This document shows positions 52,805-61,349 of a stretch of DNA of 64,000 nucleotides, piece after piece. Each line of letters starts with the position of its first letter. Position 1 is the stretch's first letter. The stretch is from CBDFKB01 sp965248715 (lineage in GTDB: Bacteria > Pseudomonadota > Alphaproteobacteria > Rhizobiales > Rhizobiaceae). Location of the stretch: NCBI GenBank assembly GCA_965248715.1, contig CBDFKB010000006.1, positions 1-64,000 on the forward strand. Direction: 5' to 3'. Under the pieces are notes generated by a model. The model was given only the letters and a program-made list of their open reading frames with translations, was not told where the DNA came from and did not search any database. Position numbers and translations under genes: made by a program.

Positions 52805-53114
52805 CTAGAGCGTATTCCCGAAAAGTGTGTAGCGGTTTTCGGATAAGAATACGCGACAAAACAAACAGATAGCGCGACAAAGCTATTCCAACGCTTCGTG
52901 ACAAGCGCTAGAGCGTATTCCCGAAAAGTGGGTACCGGTTTTCGGACAAGAATACGCGACAAACAAACAGATAGCGCGACGGAGCTATCCCAACGCTTCG
53001 TGACAAGCGCTAGAGCGTATTCCCGAAAAGTGTGTAGCGGTTTTCGGACAAGAATACGCGCCAAACAAACAGATAGCGCAACGAAGCGTATCCAACGCTT
53101 CGTGACAAGCGCTA
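52805..53114 (+). repeat. Three head-to-tail CTAG-type repeats
   Basis: Three ~102-bp copies of the GTATTC subtype follow one another, sharing CTAG at 52908-52911 and 53010-53013, and a partial end (CAACAAGCGCTAG) precedes the first. Cores differ by a few bases (GTGTGTAGCGG or GTGGGTACCGG). The last CTAG (53111-53114) supplies the stop codon of the CobC-like gene on the opposite strand. Confidence 0.95.
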
Positions 53115-53642
53115 GAGCACCACGCCGCTGATTGGGGCAATCGTGATCGGGGTTGCAAAGGGTACTGGGTCAGCGAAGGCTTGGCGAAAAGTTTTGCCTT
53201 CTAGGATCATCCTGGCGGCGCGGATCGGTGTCGAATGACATACCAGCGCTGTTTCCGCGTTCGCGTCGGCGATTGCTGCGGCAATCCTGCCATGCAGCGA
53301 GCCGAAAGTCTCACCGCCGGGCGGCGCAATATTCCAGGGGTCTGACAACCAATATTTGGTTTCTGAGCGCACCAACTCGGTCCATGGCGTGCCCTCCCAT
53401 TCGCCGAAATCGAGTTCCAGCAAACGTTCATCCCATATCGGGGTCAGATCATGGCGCGCGGCCAACAGCACAGCCAGTTTGCGGCAACGTTTGGCCGGAC
53501 TGGCGCGCACGGTAGTGACCGCGGGGGTGGTGTTGAGCGCGGCAACGATTTCCTGTTCGCCATCGGGATGGATTTCCAATTCCGTGCGCCCATAGCAGGT
53601 GCCGGGTGCCACCAATGGGGTTGGATGACGCAAGAATATCAT
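53112..53642 (-). CDS. cobC: Histidine phosphatase, alpha-ribazole phosphatase-like
   Basis: A 176-residue phosphoglycerate-mutase-type phosphatase. The catalytic RHP is in MIFLRHPTPL (start), ELDFGEWEG is the family acid region, and LVCHSTPIRAA carries the second His. Next to cobS and cobT it probably removes the phosphate from alpha-ribazole phosphate (or adenosylcobalamin phosphate). The ATG at 53642 overlaps cobS; the longer frame is inside cobS. The stop codon comes from the dispersed repeat. Confidence 0.85.
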   Translation of the reverse strand: MIFLRHPTPLVAPGTCYGRTELEIHPDGEQEIVAALNTTPAVTTVRASPAKRCRKLAVLLAARHDLTPIWDERLLELDFGEWEGTPWTELVRSETKYWLSDPWNIAPPGGETFGSLHGRIAAAIADANAETALVCHSTPIRAARMILEGKTFRQAFADPVPFATPITIAPISGVVL

Positions 53643-54418
53643 AGGAACCCGGCCCACAATGCGGTGGCGGCAATCATCACTGTGATTTCTGATAATTGCT
53701 GGGTGGCGCCTAAGGTGTCGCCGGTATAGCCGCCGAGCTTTATGGCGCAAATCGATGCGGCGATCACGCCGGCTGTAAGACCGATCGCCAACAAGACGGC
53801 ACCGGTGACACCGGCCAGCAGAAAACAGATTGCCCCGGCCAATATTCCGGCGACCAGCAGATCGATGGTACCGAGCCTGCCGGCGATTGTGGCGGCCAAA
53901 CCATCCTCGCGAGCGTTGGGAAATATTACGATCGCCGGGATAATCGCTGACCGCGATACCGCATGGGCGATGACCAACGCAGCCAGGCCGCCATGAAAGG
54001 TCAGGCTTGACAGGGCCATCCATCGAAGGCCGATCGAAATTATCAACGATACGGCACCAAAGGTGCCAATGCGGCTATCGCGCATGATTTTCAACGCCTG
54101 TTTGCGGTCGCTCGTCGCGCCTATACCATCCGCAGTGTCGGCCAGCCCGTCCTCATGCAATGCACCGGTGATCAATATCCCGCAGGCCACTGCCAATCCT
54201 GCCGCGAGCGATGATGGCAAAAACAGGCTGGTCACCATCCACACCATAGCCACCGCCGCGCCGATCAAGGCACCGATCAACGGGTAATAGCGAAACGATT
54301 GGGCAAAGCCTTGTGGGTCATGGGTCGCGCCAACCGGTACCCGGGTCAGGAACGCGACCGCCAAAAGATAGCTGTTGGTTTCACGGCCGAACGACCATTT
54401 GCTGCTATCTTGGGTCAT
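53639..54418 (-). CDS. cobS: Adenosylcobinamide-GDP ribazoletransferase (cobalamin synthase)
   Basis: A 259-residue polytopic membrane enzyme (CobV in Pseudomonas naming) joining adenosylcobinamide-GDP and alpha-ribazole. FLTRVPVG near residue 23, ALHEDGLADTADGIGA (about 87-102) and KIMRDSRIGTFGA are the conserved metal/substrate motifs. It overlaps cobT by 4 bases. Confidence 0.95.
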   Translation of the reverse strand: MTQDSSKWSFGRETNSYLLAVAFLTRVPVGATHDPQGFAQSFRYYPLIGALIGAAVAMVWMVTSLFLPSSLAAGLAVACGILITGALHEDGLADTADGIGATSDRKQALKIMRDSRIGTFGAVSLIISIGLRWMALSSLTFHGGLAALVIAHAVSRSAIIPAIVIFPNAREDGLAATIAGRLGTIDLLVAGILAGAICFLLAGVTGAVLLAIGLTAGVIAASICAIKLGGYTGDTLGATQQLSEITVMIAATALWAGFL

Positions 54419-55473
54419 CGGCTGCTTTTATCCGAAACATTCGCACTTTCAAACGTTGCCATGTCGCGCAACATGGCGGCGGCCGCGCGCGCAAGTGGCA
54501 AAGCGAGCAGTGCCCCGCTGCCCTCGCCAAGCCGCATATCGAGATCAAGCAGGGGCCGGACACCGAGCGCTTCCAGAACCAAGCGGTGTCCAGGTTCGTG
54601 GGAGCGATGCGCAAATACGCAATTGGACGCAATCTCAGGCCGTGCACGGATCGCAGCCAGGGCCGCCGCAGTGGCGATGAACCCATCGACCATCACCACC
54701 GTGCGCTTTGACCCGGCGCCAATGATAGCACCGGCCATCATGGTGATTTCCAGGCCGCCGAATGCCGCAAGCGCGTCGATCGGTTCAAGCCGACCTGGGC
54801 GACGCGCGGCGGTTTGTTCAAGAACCGTTCGCTTGTGCGTAACGCCGGCACCATCGAGCCCGGCGCCGGGCCCGGTCAGTATTGCCAGATCGATACCCTC
54901 GATCGCGTGGCAAATTAATGCCGCGCTTGAAGTATTGCCGATACCCATTTCACCAAGTGCCAGGATGCGGTCGCCATTATTGGCGGCTTTGACCGAAAGT
55001 GCGGCGCCAAATTCGAGCGCGACTTCGACTTCTGTGGCGTCGAGGGCGTCTTGGTGCCGGGCATTGCGGGTGCCCTTGCGGATATTGGCCCTAACAAGGC
55101 CGGCATGGTCTGGCAATTCACCAGCGATGCCGGCGTCGACAATGGTGATCGCGCAATTATTGAGGCGGGCAAACACGTTGGCCGCAGCGCCGCCTGCAAG
55201 AAAGTTTAGCACCATTTGCGTGGTTACTTCCTGCGGCCAGGCCGATACACCCTCGGCAACCAGGCCGTGGTCGGCGGCAAACAACAAAAGCCTAGCCGGG
55301 TCAGCGACCGGGTCGGGCCGGTTTTGTGCAAGAGCCAGTTGCAAGGCCAAGGTTTCGATTGCGCCAAGCGAACCCGGTGGTTTGGTTTTGTTGTCGATGC
55401 GCGCTTTTGTGCTGGCGGCCAATGCCGGGTCGGGTTTGGCGATTTTATATTGCGCGAGCATGGCGGCAACCAT
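54415..55473 (-). CDS. cobT: Nicotinate-nucleotide--dimethylbenzimidazole phosphoribosyltransferase
   Basis: A 352-residue enzyme making alpha-ribazole phosphate. RIDNKTKPPGSLG (24-36), LLLFAADHGLVAEGVS, MGIGNTSSAA and GPGAGLDG are diagnostic, and the catalytic Glu is in the C-terminal RLGEGSGA. The order cobT-cobS-cobC with overlaps forms one small operon. Confidence 0.96.
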   Translation of the reverse strand: MVAAMLAQYKIAKPDPALAASTKARIDNKTKPPGSLGAIETLALQLALAQNRPDPVADPARLLLFAADHGLVAEGVSAWPQEVTTQMVLNFLAGGAAANVFARLNNCAITIVDAGIAGELPDHAGLVRANIRKGTRNARHQDALDATEVEVALEFGAALSVKAANNGDRILALGEMGIGNTSSAALICHAIEGIDLAILTGPGAGLDGAGVTHKRTVLEQTAARRPGRLEPIDALAAFGGLEITMMAGAIIGAGSKRTVVMVDGFIATAAALAAIRARPEIASNCVFAHRSHEPGHRLVLEALGVRPLLDLDMRLGEGSGALLALPLARAAAAMLRDMATFESANVSDKSSR

Positions 55474-55633
55474 CCATATTGATCGGGGATGGCCACACCG
55501 GTGGGTGTTGTGGTTAGGCCATACGGCTGGGTAACGACAAAAGTCGCATCCGCCAAGGGTGGATTTTGCCTCCCCACTCTATATATCTTCATTCAGTTTC
55601 GTCGCCCGCAACCCGGCAAGGAAAGAAGTCGCT

Positions 55634-56797
55634 ATGCCTTACATCACCGGTTGGTCCCACACCCCGTTCGGAAAACATGATGCGATCGAAGTTGAAGAGT
55701 TGATCCGCGAAGTCGCCAACGGCGCTATCGAGCATGCGGGCGTCGACCCGGAACAAATCGACGCAATCGTGGTCGGCTCGTTCAATGGCGGGTTTGTGCG
55801 TCAGGACTTTACCGGTGCGTTGGCCGGGTTGGCCAACTCCAAATTGCGCCACACCCCGGCGATGCGAGTGGAAAATGCCTGTGCTACCGGTTCGGCGGCG
55901 CTTTATACCGGGGCTAATACAATCGAAGCCGGCAGGGCCGAGACCGTGCTGGTGATTGGTGCCGAGAAAATGACCGAACTGCCGACCAAGGAAATCGGCG
56001 ATGTGTTGCTCAAGGCGTCCTATGTGAAGGAAGAGGCCGACATTCCAGCCGGCTTTGCCGGCGTGTTTGGCAAGATCGCCCAGGCCTATTACGACAAATA
56101 TGGCGATGCCTCGGACGCGCTGGCAATGATTGCCGCGAAAAACCACAAGAATGGTTGCGCCAACCCTTACGCCCATATGCGCAAGGATTTCGGCTATGAA
56201 TTCTGCGCTACCGTATCCGACAAAAACCCGGCCGTTGCCGGGCCGCTTCGGCGCACCGATTGTTCGCTGATTTCCGATGGCGCGGCGGCGATCATATTAA
56301 CCGGCGAACACGGACTTGCCACCGCGCGCCGGGCAATCGGTTTTCGCGCCCGCACCCATGTCAACGAGTTCCTGCCATTGTCGCGCCGGGATCCGACCAA
56401 ATTCATCGGCGCGGAAAAGGCCTGGGCCGGATCGCTGGCCGAGGGTGCGATTAGCCTTGATGACCTTTCTTTGGTGGAAACCCATGATTGCTTCACCATT
56501 GCCGAATTGCTTGAATATGAGGCGATGGGGCTTGCCGCCGAAGGCCGCGGCGGCGACATTGCTAAAGAAGGGGTGACCGCCAAGAACGGCAAATTGCCGG
56601 TCAATCCTTCGGGCGGATTAAAGTCGAAGGGCCATCCGATCGGTGCCACCGGGGTGTCGATGCACGTGATGGCATCGATGCAATTGATGGGCGAAGCCGG
56701 CGACATGCAAATTGCCGACGCTACCCTTGCCGGCGTGTTTAATATGGGTGGTGCTGGGGTCGCTAATTATTGTTCGGTGCTCGAGCGGGTGAAGTAG
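55634..56797 (+). CDS. Thiolase-family acetyl-CoA acetyltransferase (SCP2-type)
   Basis: A 387-residue thiolase. The nucleophile Cys is in RVENACATGSAALY (about 74-87), the His in VETHDCFTIAELLEYE and the C-terminal KSKGHPIGATG block lie where expected for the SCP-x/thiolase-like group. It should cleave or form a beta-ketoacyl-CoA, but the exact substrate is unknown. The ATG at 55634 follows AAAGAAG. It is convergent with xsc and may belong functionally to it only by proximity. Confidence 0.88.
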   Translation: MPYITGWSHTPFGKHDAIEVEELIREVANGAIEHAGVDPEQIDAIVVGSFNGGFVRQDFTGALAGLANSKLRHTPAMRVENACATGSAALYTGANTIEAGRAETVLVIGAEKMTELPTKEIGDVLLKASYVKEEADIPAGFAGVFGKIAQAYYDKYGDASDALAMIAAKNHKNGCANPYAHMRKDFGYEFCATVSDKNPAVAGPLRRTDCSLISDGAAAIILTGEHGLATARRAIGFRARTHVNEFLPLSRRDPTKFIGAEKAWAGSLAEGAISLDDLSLVETHDCFTIAELLEYEAMGLAAEGRGGDIAKEGVTAKNGKLPVNPSGGLKSKGHPIGATGVSMHVMASMQLMGEAGDMQIADATLAGVFNMGGAGVANYCSVLERVK

Positions 56798-56816
56798 ACG
56801 CGCATTGTGCCTACCC

Positions 56817-58592
56817 TCACACCCCTTTTTGCGGGCGCATGTCGGCGGCATCGATGCCGGCCACGGTAACCGGGGTTTTCATGGCGTCGCGGCGGAATGG
56901 TTCGCCCAACTCCTGATTGAGGATTGCCTCGATAAACGTGGTCTTGCCGTTCTTTTGGTCTTCAAGTGCCGTCGCCAGCGCGTCGGTCAGTTCGCCCATG
57001 GTATGAGCGCGCACGCCTTTCAGACCACAAGCCTCGGCAATTTTGGCATAGTTGACCTGCAGGTCCAGTTCGGTGCCGACGAAATTATCATTGTACCAAA
57101 GTGTGGTATTGCGCTTCTCGGCGCCCCACTGGTAGTTGCGGAAAATCACCATGGTGATCGCCGGCCAGTCTTCGCGACCACAGGCGGTCATCTCGTTCAT
57201 CGAAATGCCGAACGCGCCATCGCCGGCAAAGCCGACCACCGGGGTATCCGGGCAACCGATTTTGGCACCAAGGATCGACGGGAAGCCATAGCCGCAGGGG
57301 CCGAACAGGCCAGGTGCGAGATATTTGCGACCCGCTTCGAAAGTCGGATAGGCGTTGCCGATGGCGCAATTGTTGCCGATGTCAGACGAGATGATCGCCT
57401 CGCTCGGCAATGCCGCCTGCAGCGCGCGCCAAGCCATGCGTGGGCTCATATGTTGCGGCTGGCGGGTACGGCAGCGCTCATTCCAGGTGGTGCCGGGATC
57501 ATCGTCCTCGTGGTCCATCGACGACAGTTCCTGCAACCAGCGCGATTTGGTATCAGCAATCAGATCGCGGCGCGCCTGGCGGTCATACTCACCCGCATTA
57601 TCGCTGAGCAAAGCCAGCAGGCGCGGGGTCACCTGTTTGGTATCGCCAACGATGCCGACCGATACGGTTTTGGTAAGGCCGATGCGGTCGGGGTTGATAT
57701 CGACCTGGATCAGTTTGGCGTTGCCGGGCCAATAGTCGAGGCCGTAGCCGGGCAGGGTGGAAAATGGGTTGAGGCGGGTGCCGAGCGCAAGCACCACGTC
57801 GGCCTTGGATATCAGTTCCATGCCGGCCTTGGAGCCATTATAACCGAGCGGTCCGGCAAACAGCGGATGCGAACCGGGAAACGCATCATTGTGCTGGTAA
57901 TTGCAGCACACCGGCGCGTCGAGCCGCTCAGCCAGCGCCCGGCTTTCGTCAATCGCGCCGCCAAGCACCACGCCGGCGCCGTTGAGGATCACCGGGAACT
58001 TTGCTTGGCTCAGCAGTTTGGCCGCTGCCGCGATCGCGTCTTGGCCACCACACGGCAATTCGAATTCGACCATCGCCGGAAATTCCACATCAATGACCTG
58101 GGTCCAGTAATCCCGCGGAATATTGATCTGGGCTGGCGCCGAGCGCCGTTTGGCGTTCATGATCACCCGGTTCAACACCTCGATGATGCGGGTGGCATCG
58201 CGCACTTCTTCTTGGTAACAGACCATATCCTCAAACAAAGCCATCTGCTCGACTTCCTGGAACCCACCTTGGCCAATGGTCTTGTTGGCCGCTTGCGGGG
58301 TAACCAGCAGCATCGGCGTGTGGTTCCAATAGGCGGTTTTTACGCAGGTGACGAAATTGGTGATACCTGGACCGTTCTGGGCGATGATCATCGCCATTTT
58401 GCCGGACGAACGGGTGTAGCCGTCGGCCATGTAGCCGCCATTGCATTCATGCGCCACGTCCCAAAATTTAATCCCGGCAGCAGGGAAATAGTCGGATATT
58501 GGCATAAACGCCGAACCGATGATGCCAAATGCATGTTCGATGCCATGCATTTGCAAGACTTTTACAAAGGCTTCCTCGGTGGTCATTTTCAT
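56817..58592 (-). CDS. xsc: Sulfoacetaldehyde acetyltransferase
   Basis: A 591-residue ThDP enzyme that converts sulfoacetaldehyde and phosphate to sulfite and acetyl phosphate. The start MKMTTEEAFVKVLQMHGIEH and IIGSAFMPISDYFP match Xsc specifically, the cofactor Glu is near HECNGG (residue 49), and VGFAGDGAFGISMNE is the ThDP site. Full length. It follows pta and tauR on the same strand, completing a taurine/sulfonate module. Confidence 0.95.
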   Translation of the reverse strand: MKMTTEEAFVKVLQMHGIEHAFGIIGSAFMPISDYFPAAGIKFWDVAHECNGGYMADGYTRSSGKMAMIIAQNGPGITNFVTCVKTAYWNHTPMLLVTPQAANKTIGQGGFQEVEQMALFEDMVCYQEEVRDATRIIEVLNRVIMNAKRRSAPAQINIPRDYWTQVIDVEFPAMVEFELPCGGQDAIAAAAKLLSQAKFPVILNGAGVVLGGAIDESRALAERLDAPVCCNYQHNDAFPGSHPLFAGPLGYNGSKAGMELISKADVVLALGTRLNPFSTLPGYGLDYWPGNAKLIQVDINPDRIGLTKTVSVGIVGDTKQVTPRLLALLSDNAGEYDRQARRDLIADTKSRWLQELSSMDHEDDDPGTTWNERCRTRQPQHMSPRMAWRALQAALPSEAIISSDIGNNCAIGNAYPTFEAGRKYLAPGLFGPCGYGFPSILGAKIGCPDTPVVGFAGDGAFGISMNEMTACGREDWPAITMVIFRNYQWGAEKRNTTLWYNDNFVGTELDLQVNYAKIAEACGLKGVRAHTMGELTDALATALEDQKNGKTTFIEAILNQELGEPFRRDAMKTPVTVAGIDAADMRPQKGV

Positions 58593-58738
58593 CGGGTTCG
58601 GTCCTTTTGGTCGCCGCGCAGGTTCCAGGTTTCAGGTGCCGATTTTCTCGCACCGGCTATGTGGATTAATGCGCAGAAGAATTTTCGTAGGATACGGGAA
58701 ATGGTCGCTGATGAAAAACACCAAAACCGCATCAACGC

Positions 58739-58752
58739 TATAGGTCCAAAAG
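58739..58752 (-). promoter_or_regulatory. Possible single TauR-like half-site before xsc
   Basis: On the coding strand TTTTGGACCTATA resembles the CTGGAC-type TauR half-site found upstream of the aminotransferase gene. No clear second copy lies 22 bp away, so this is weak. Confidence 0.25.
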
Positions 58753-58792
58753 AGGCTTGTTATGGTACCAAACTGGCTGCCACTAACAACAG

Positions 58793-59731
58793 TCAAGATT
58801 GTCGGTTTGCCAATATCGCCGCCAGTGCTGCGCTTGCCAGGCGCGCCTCGGGTGGGTCGGCACGGCTGGTCAACAAGATCGGCACCCGCGCTCCGAGCAC
58901 GACCCCGGCAGCGCATCCGCCAGCAAGGTAGACCAGAGCCTTGAACAAGGTATTGCCGGATACCAGAGCGGGCACGATCACCGCATCGGCCAGCCCGGCA
59001 ACCGGGTCATGTGTGATCCCCTTGATCGCCACCGCCTCGCCCGACAGGATCAAATCGAGCGCCAAAGGTCCGCTGATATCGATGTCATCAAGGGTTTCGC
59101 GGGCCCAATTCACCAAACTAACCGCTTCCATCGATGATGGGATCGCGATTGATGGGGTTTCGGTCGCCGATAGCACCGCAATCCGTGGCCGATCGATGCC
59201 AGCAGCGCGGGCCACGGCAATCACCGCCCTGATCGCGCTCTTTCTGGTTTCAAGGTCCGGGCTCACATTGACTGCGGCGTCGCTAATAATTAGCGGCCGT
59301 CCACCATCGGGTGGCGAGATGTGGAATACGTGGACCAAGCGATCGGCGGTGCGCAGGCCATTTTCCCTGGCAATCAGCGCACGCATATAGGTATCGGTAT
59401 GCAATTGGCCCTTCATCAGGGCGTCGACCTTACCGTCGCGGGCCGCGATCGCGCCGGCTGTCGCTGCATTCGCTTCGCCCATCGTTTCGATTAGATCGAA
59501 GCCGGCAATATCCCACCCGAGCAGAGCGGCTTCGCGTGCGATGTCGGCGGGTTCGCCGATGAACACCGGCTCCATTAGGCCTTGTTCGTGTGCCGCCTTG
59601 GCAGCAGCCATCGGCAAGGCAGCGCCGGCCCGCACAATTGCTGTTCGCACCGCAGGCGCCGACCTGGCGCGCTGCAGCAGGTTTTGCGGACATCTTGGCG
59701 CCTTGGCGCTAAGGAAGGGGGATGGGGTCAT
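58793..59731 (-). CDS. pta: Phosphate acetyltransferase-like enzyme
   Basis: A 312-residue Pta/Ptb-fold enzyme. DALMKGQLHTDTYMRALI and ISDAAVNVSPDLETR are conserved, with a C-terminal SGNTLFKALVYLAGGCAAGVVLGARVPI. Beside xsc it should turn acetyl phosphate into acetyl-CoA. It overlaps tauR by 23 bases and lies 200 bp before xsc. Confidence 0.9.
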   Translation of the reverse strand: MTPSPFLSAKAPRCPQNLLQRARSAPAVRTAIVRAGAALPMAAAKAAHEQGLMEPVFIGEPADIAREAALLGWDIAGFDLIETMGEANAATAGAIAARDGKVDALMKGQLHTDTYMRALIARENGLRTADRLVHVFHISPPDGGRPLIISDAAVNVSPDLETRKSAIRAVIAVARAAGIDRPRIAVLSATETPSIAIPSSMEAVSLVNWARETLDDIDISGPLALDLILSGEAVAIKGITHDPVAGLADAVIVPALVSGNTLFKALVYLAGGCAAGVVLGARVPILLTSRADPPEARLASAALAAILANRQS

Positions 59732-61181
59732 GAATACGATCTGCGATCAAAGCGACACCTTGGTCTATTCTTTCCTCGTCGATTGAGGAATAGGCGGCAC
59801 GGAAAAAATTCTTACGGCAGGCGGCAGCGGGAAAGAACGGTTCGCCGGCTTCGATGAGAACGCTTTCACCGCATAGCTCCTTAGCCAACTCGCCTGAATC
59901 CAGTTCCGGCGGCCCTTCGATCCAGAAACTGGTGCCGCCAAACTGTGCCGCAGTGTTTTTCAGCCCATGGCGGTCGAGCGCGCGCTGCATGATTTTGCGC
60001 CTGATGGCAAGCGCGCGCCGCAATCGTCTGATCTGTGCATCATAATGGCCGAGCGCCATGAAATAGGCGGCAGTGCGCTGGGTGTGGCCGGGCGGGTGGC
60101 GCAGCATCAAATGACGCAGCCGGCGCGCCTGTTCGATTACCGGCGCTGCCGCGTTCATGTAACCTAACCGCAGACCGGGAAACAGGGATTTGGAAAAACT
60201 ACCGACATAGATCACCCGCCCGGTTTCATCCATTGATTTGAGCGCCGGTGAGGCGGTGGTAAGGAAATTCAGTTCGAATTCATAGTCATCCTCGATGATC
60301 AGAAAATCGTGTCGTTCGGCTAATTCCAGCAATTTGCGGCGGCGCTCGATCGACAAGGTGGCATTGGTTGGCGACTGATGGCTGGGGGTGACGAATAATA
60401 GATCGCACCTGGCTAATACCTGCTCATCGGGAACAATCCCATGTTGGTCGACCGCAAGCGAAGCAACATGATTGGTGCGCCTGGTCACGATGCCGCGCAT
60501 TTCCGGATAGCACGGTTCCTCCAGCACCACCTTGGTGGTGTGATCCGCCAACAGGCTAGTTAATAGATAGATCGCGTTTTGCGCGCCAAGGGTCACCAGA
60601 ACCGTTTTCGGATCGGCCGGGATGCCCCGTTGCGGCAGGCTGTTGGAGGCAATATAGTTGACCAGTAGTGGGTCGTCGTGAATGCCGAAATCACCAGCCA
60701 GCAGGCTAAAATCGCGCACGCCGAGCGCTTGGCGGGCGCATTCGCGCCATTCGGAATGGCTGAACAGGCCGAAATCCGCCTGGCCGTAGACGAACGGGTA
60801 TTTGTATTCGCGCCAGTTGAGTGGCTTGGAAACTGTGCGCAGTGGTTGCACCGGGTTGGCAAAGCGATTGTACCAAGTGATGCGGTCAGCACCTTCGGCT
60901 AGTGGTGGGGCGGTGGCGTTGGACAAAACCGGGGCGTCGCCGGCAACAATGTAGCCGGAGCGTGGGTGCGGCTCCAAATATCCGTCATCGACCAGCGCCT
61001 GATAGGCCAGCATCACCGTGTTGCGCGACACTTTAAGGTGCTCGGCCAGGCGCCGACTAGATGGCAACCGTTCACCCGGCACTAGCGCGCGCGCCAAAAT
61101 GGCGGCAACCGCCTTGCGACGGATCTGTACCTGAAGGCCGATATCGCCTTCCGCGTCCAGTTGAAAAAGCGCCTCTTTCAT
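59709..61181 (-). CDS. tauR: MocR-type regulator, TauR-like
   Basis: A 490-residue fusion of a GntR winged helix-turn-helix (about 16-80, LPSSRRLAEHLKVSRNTVMLAY) and an aspartate-aminotransferase-like domain. The PLP lysine is in GSFSKSLFPGLRLGY (Lys331) and the PLP-phosphate/Asp region is in IIEDDYEFE. Neighbouring xsc/pta and aminotransferase genes suggest TauR, which activates taurine use. It is divergent from the aminotransferase. Confidence 0.85.
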   Translation of the reverse strand: MKEALFQLDAEGDIGLQVQIRRKAVAAILARALVPGERLPSSRRLAEHLKVSRNTVMLAYQALVDDGYLEPHPRSGYIVAGDAPVLSNATAPPLAEGADRITWYNRFANPVQPLRTVSKPLNWREYKYPFVYGQADFGLFSHSEWRECARQALGVRDFSLLAGDFGIHDDPLLVNYIASNSLPQRGIPADPKTVLVTLGAQNAIYLLTSLLADHTTKVVLEEPCYPEMRGIVTRRTNHVASLAVDQHGIVPDEQVLARCDLLFVTPSHQSPTNATLSIERRRKLLELAERHDFLIIEDDYEFELNFLTTASPALKSMDETGRVIYVGSFSKSLFPGLRLGYMNAAAPVIEQARRLRHLMLRHPPGHTQRTAAYFMALGHYDAQIRRLRRALAIRRKIMQRALDRHGLKNTAAQFGGTSFWIEGPPELDSGELAKELCGESVLIEAGEPFFPAAACRKNFFRAAYSSIDEERIDQGVALIADRIHDPIPLP

Positions 61182-61233
61182 AGTGCTCCACTAGCCGCCA
61201 GCGGTCGCCCCAGCGGTTCTGCCGGCCGGTCTA

Positions 61234-61266
61234 CTGGCCCTATCCAATGCATGATCTGGCGCTATC
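61234..61266 (+). promoter_or_regulatory. Direct repeat, candidate TauR operator
   Basis: CTGGCCCTATC at 61234-61244 and CTGGCGCTATC at 61256-61266 are direct repeats 22 bp apart (about two helical turns) in the divergent tauR/aminotransferase promoter. From memory, characterised TauR sites are direct repeats of CTGGACYTAA type, and MocR proteins often bind such repeats. Confidence 0.55.
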
Positions 61267-61349
61267 AGGCAACTAGGCATAGTTCTAAGCGTTGAACACA
61301 TACTTTTATTCCAGCAATGTATTTTGCCTTTTTGCGATTGGGGGAACCG

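Noticed and set aside
52805..53114. Tandem array resembling a CRISPR
   Set aside because: Units are contiguous 102-bp repeats without unique spacers and no cas genes are nearby.
53643..54023. Arg-rich N-terminal extension of the CobC-like gene
   Set aside because: It is the shifted reading of cobS; the RHP motif requires a start at 53642.
56805..58931. 708-codon open frame on the plus strand
   Set aside because: It is antisense to xsc and pta; composition follows from the codon bias of those genes and it has no family resemblance.
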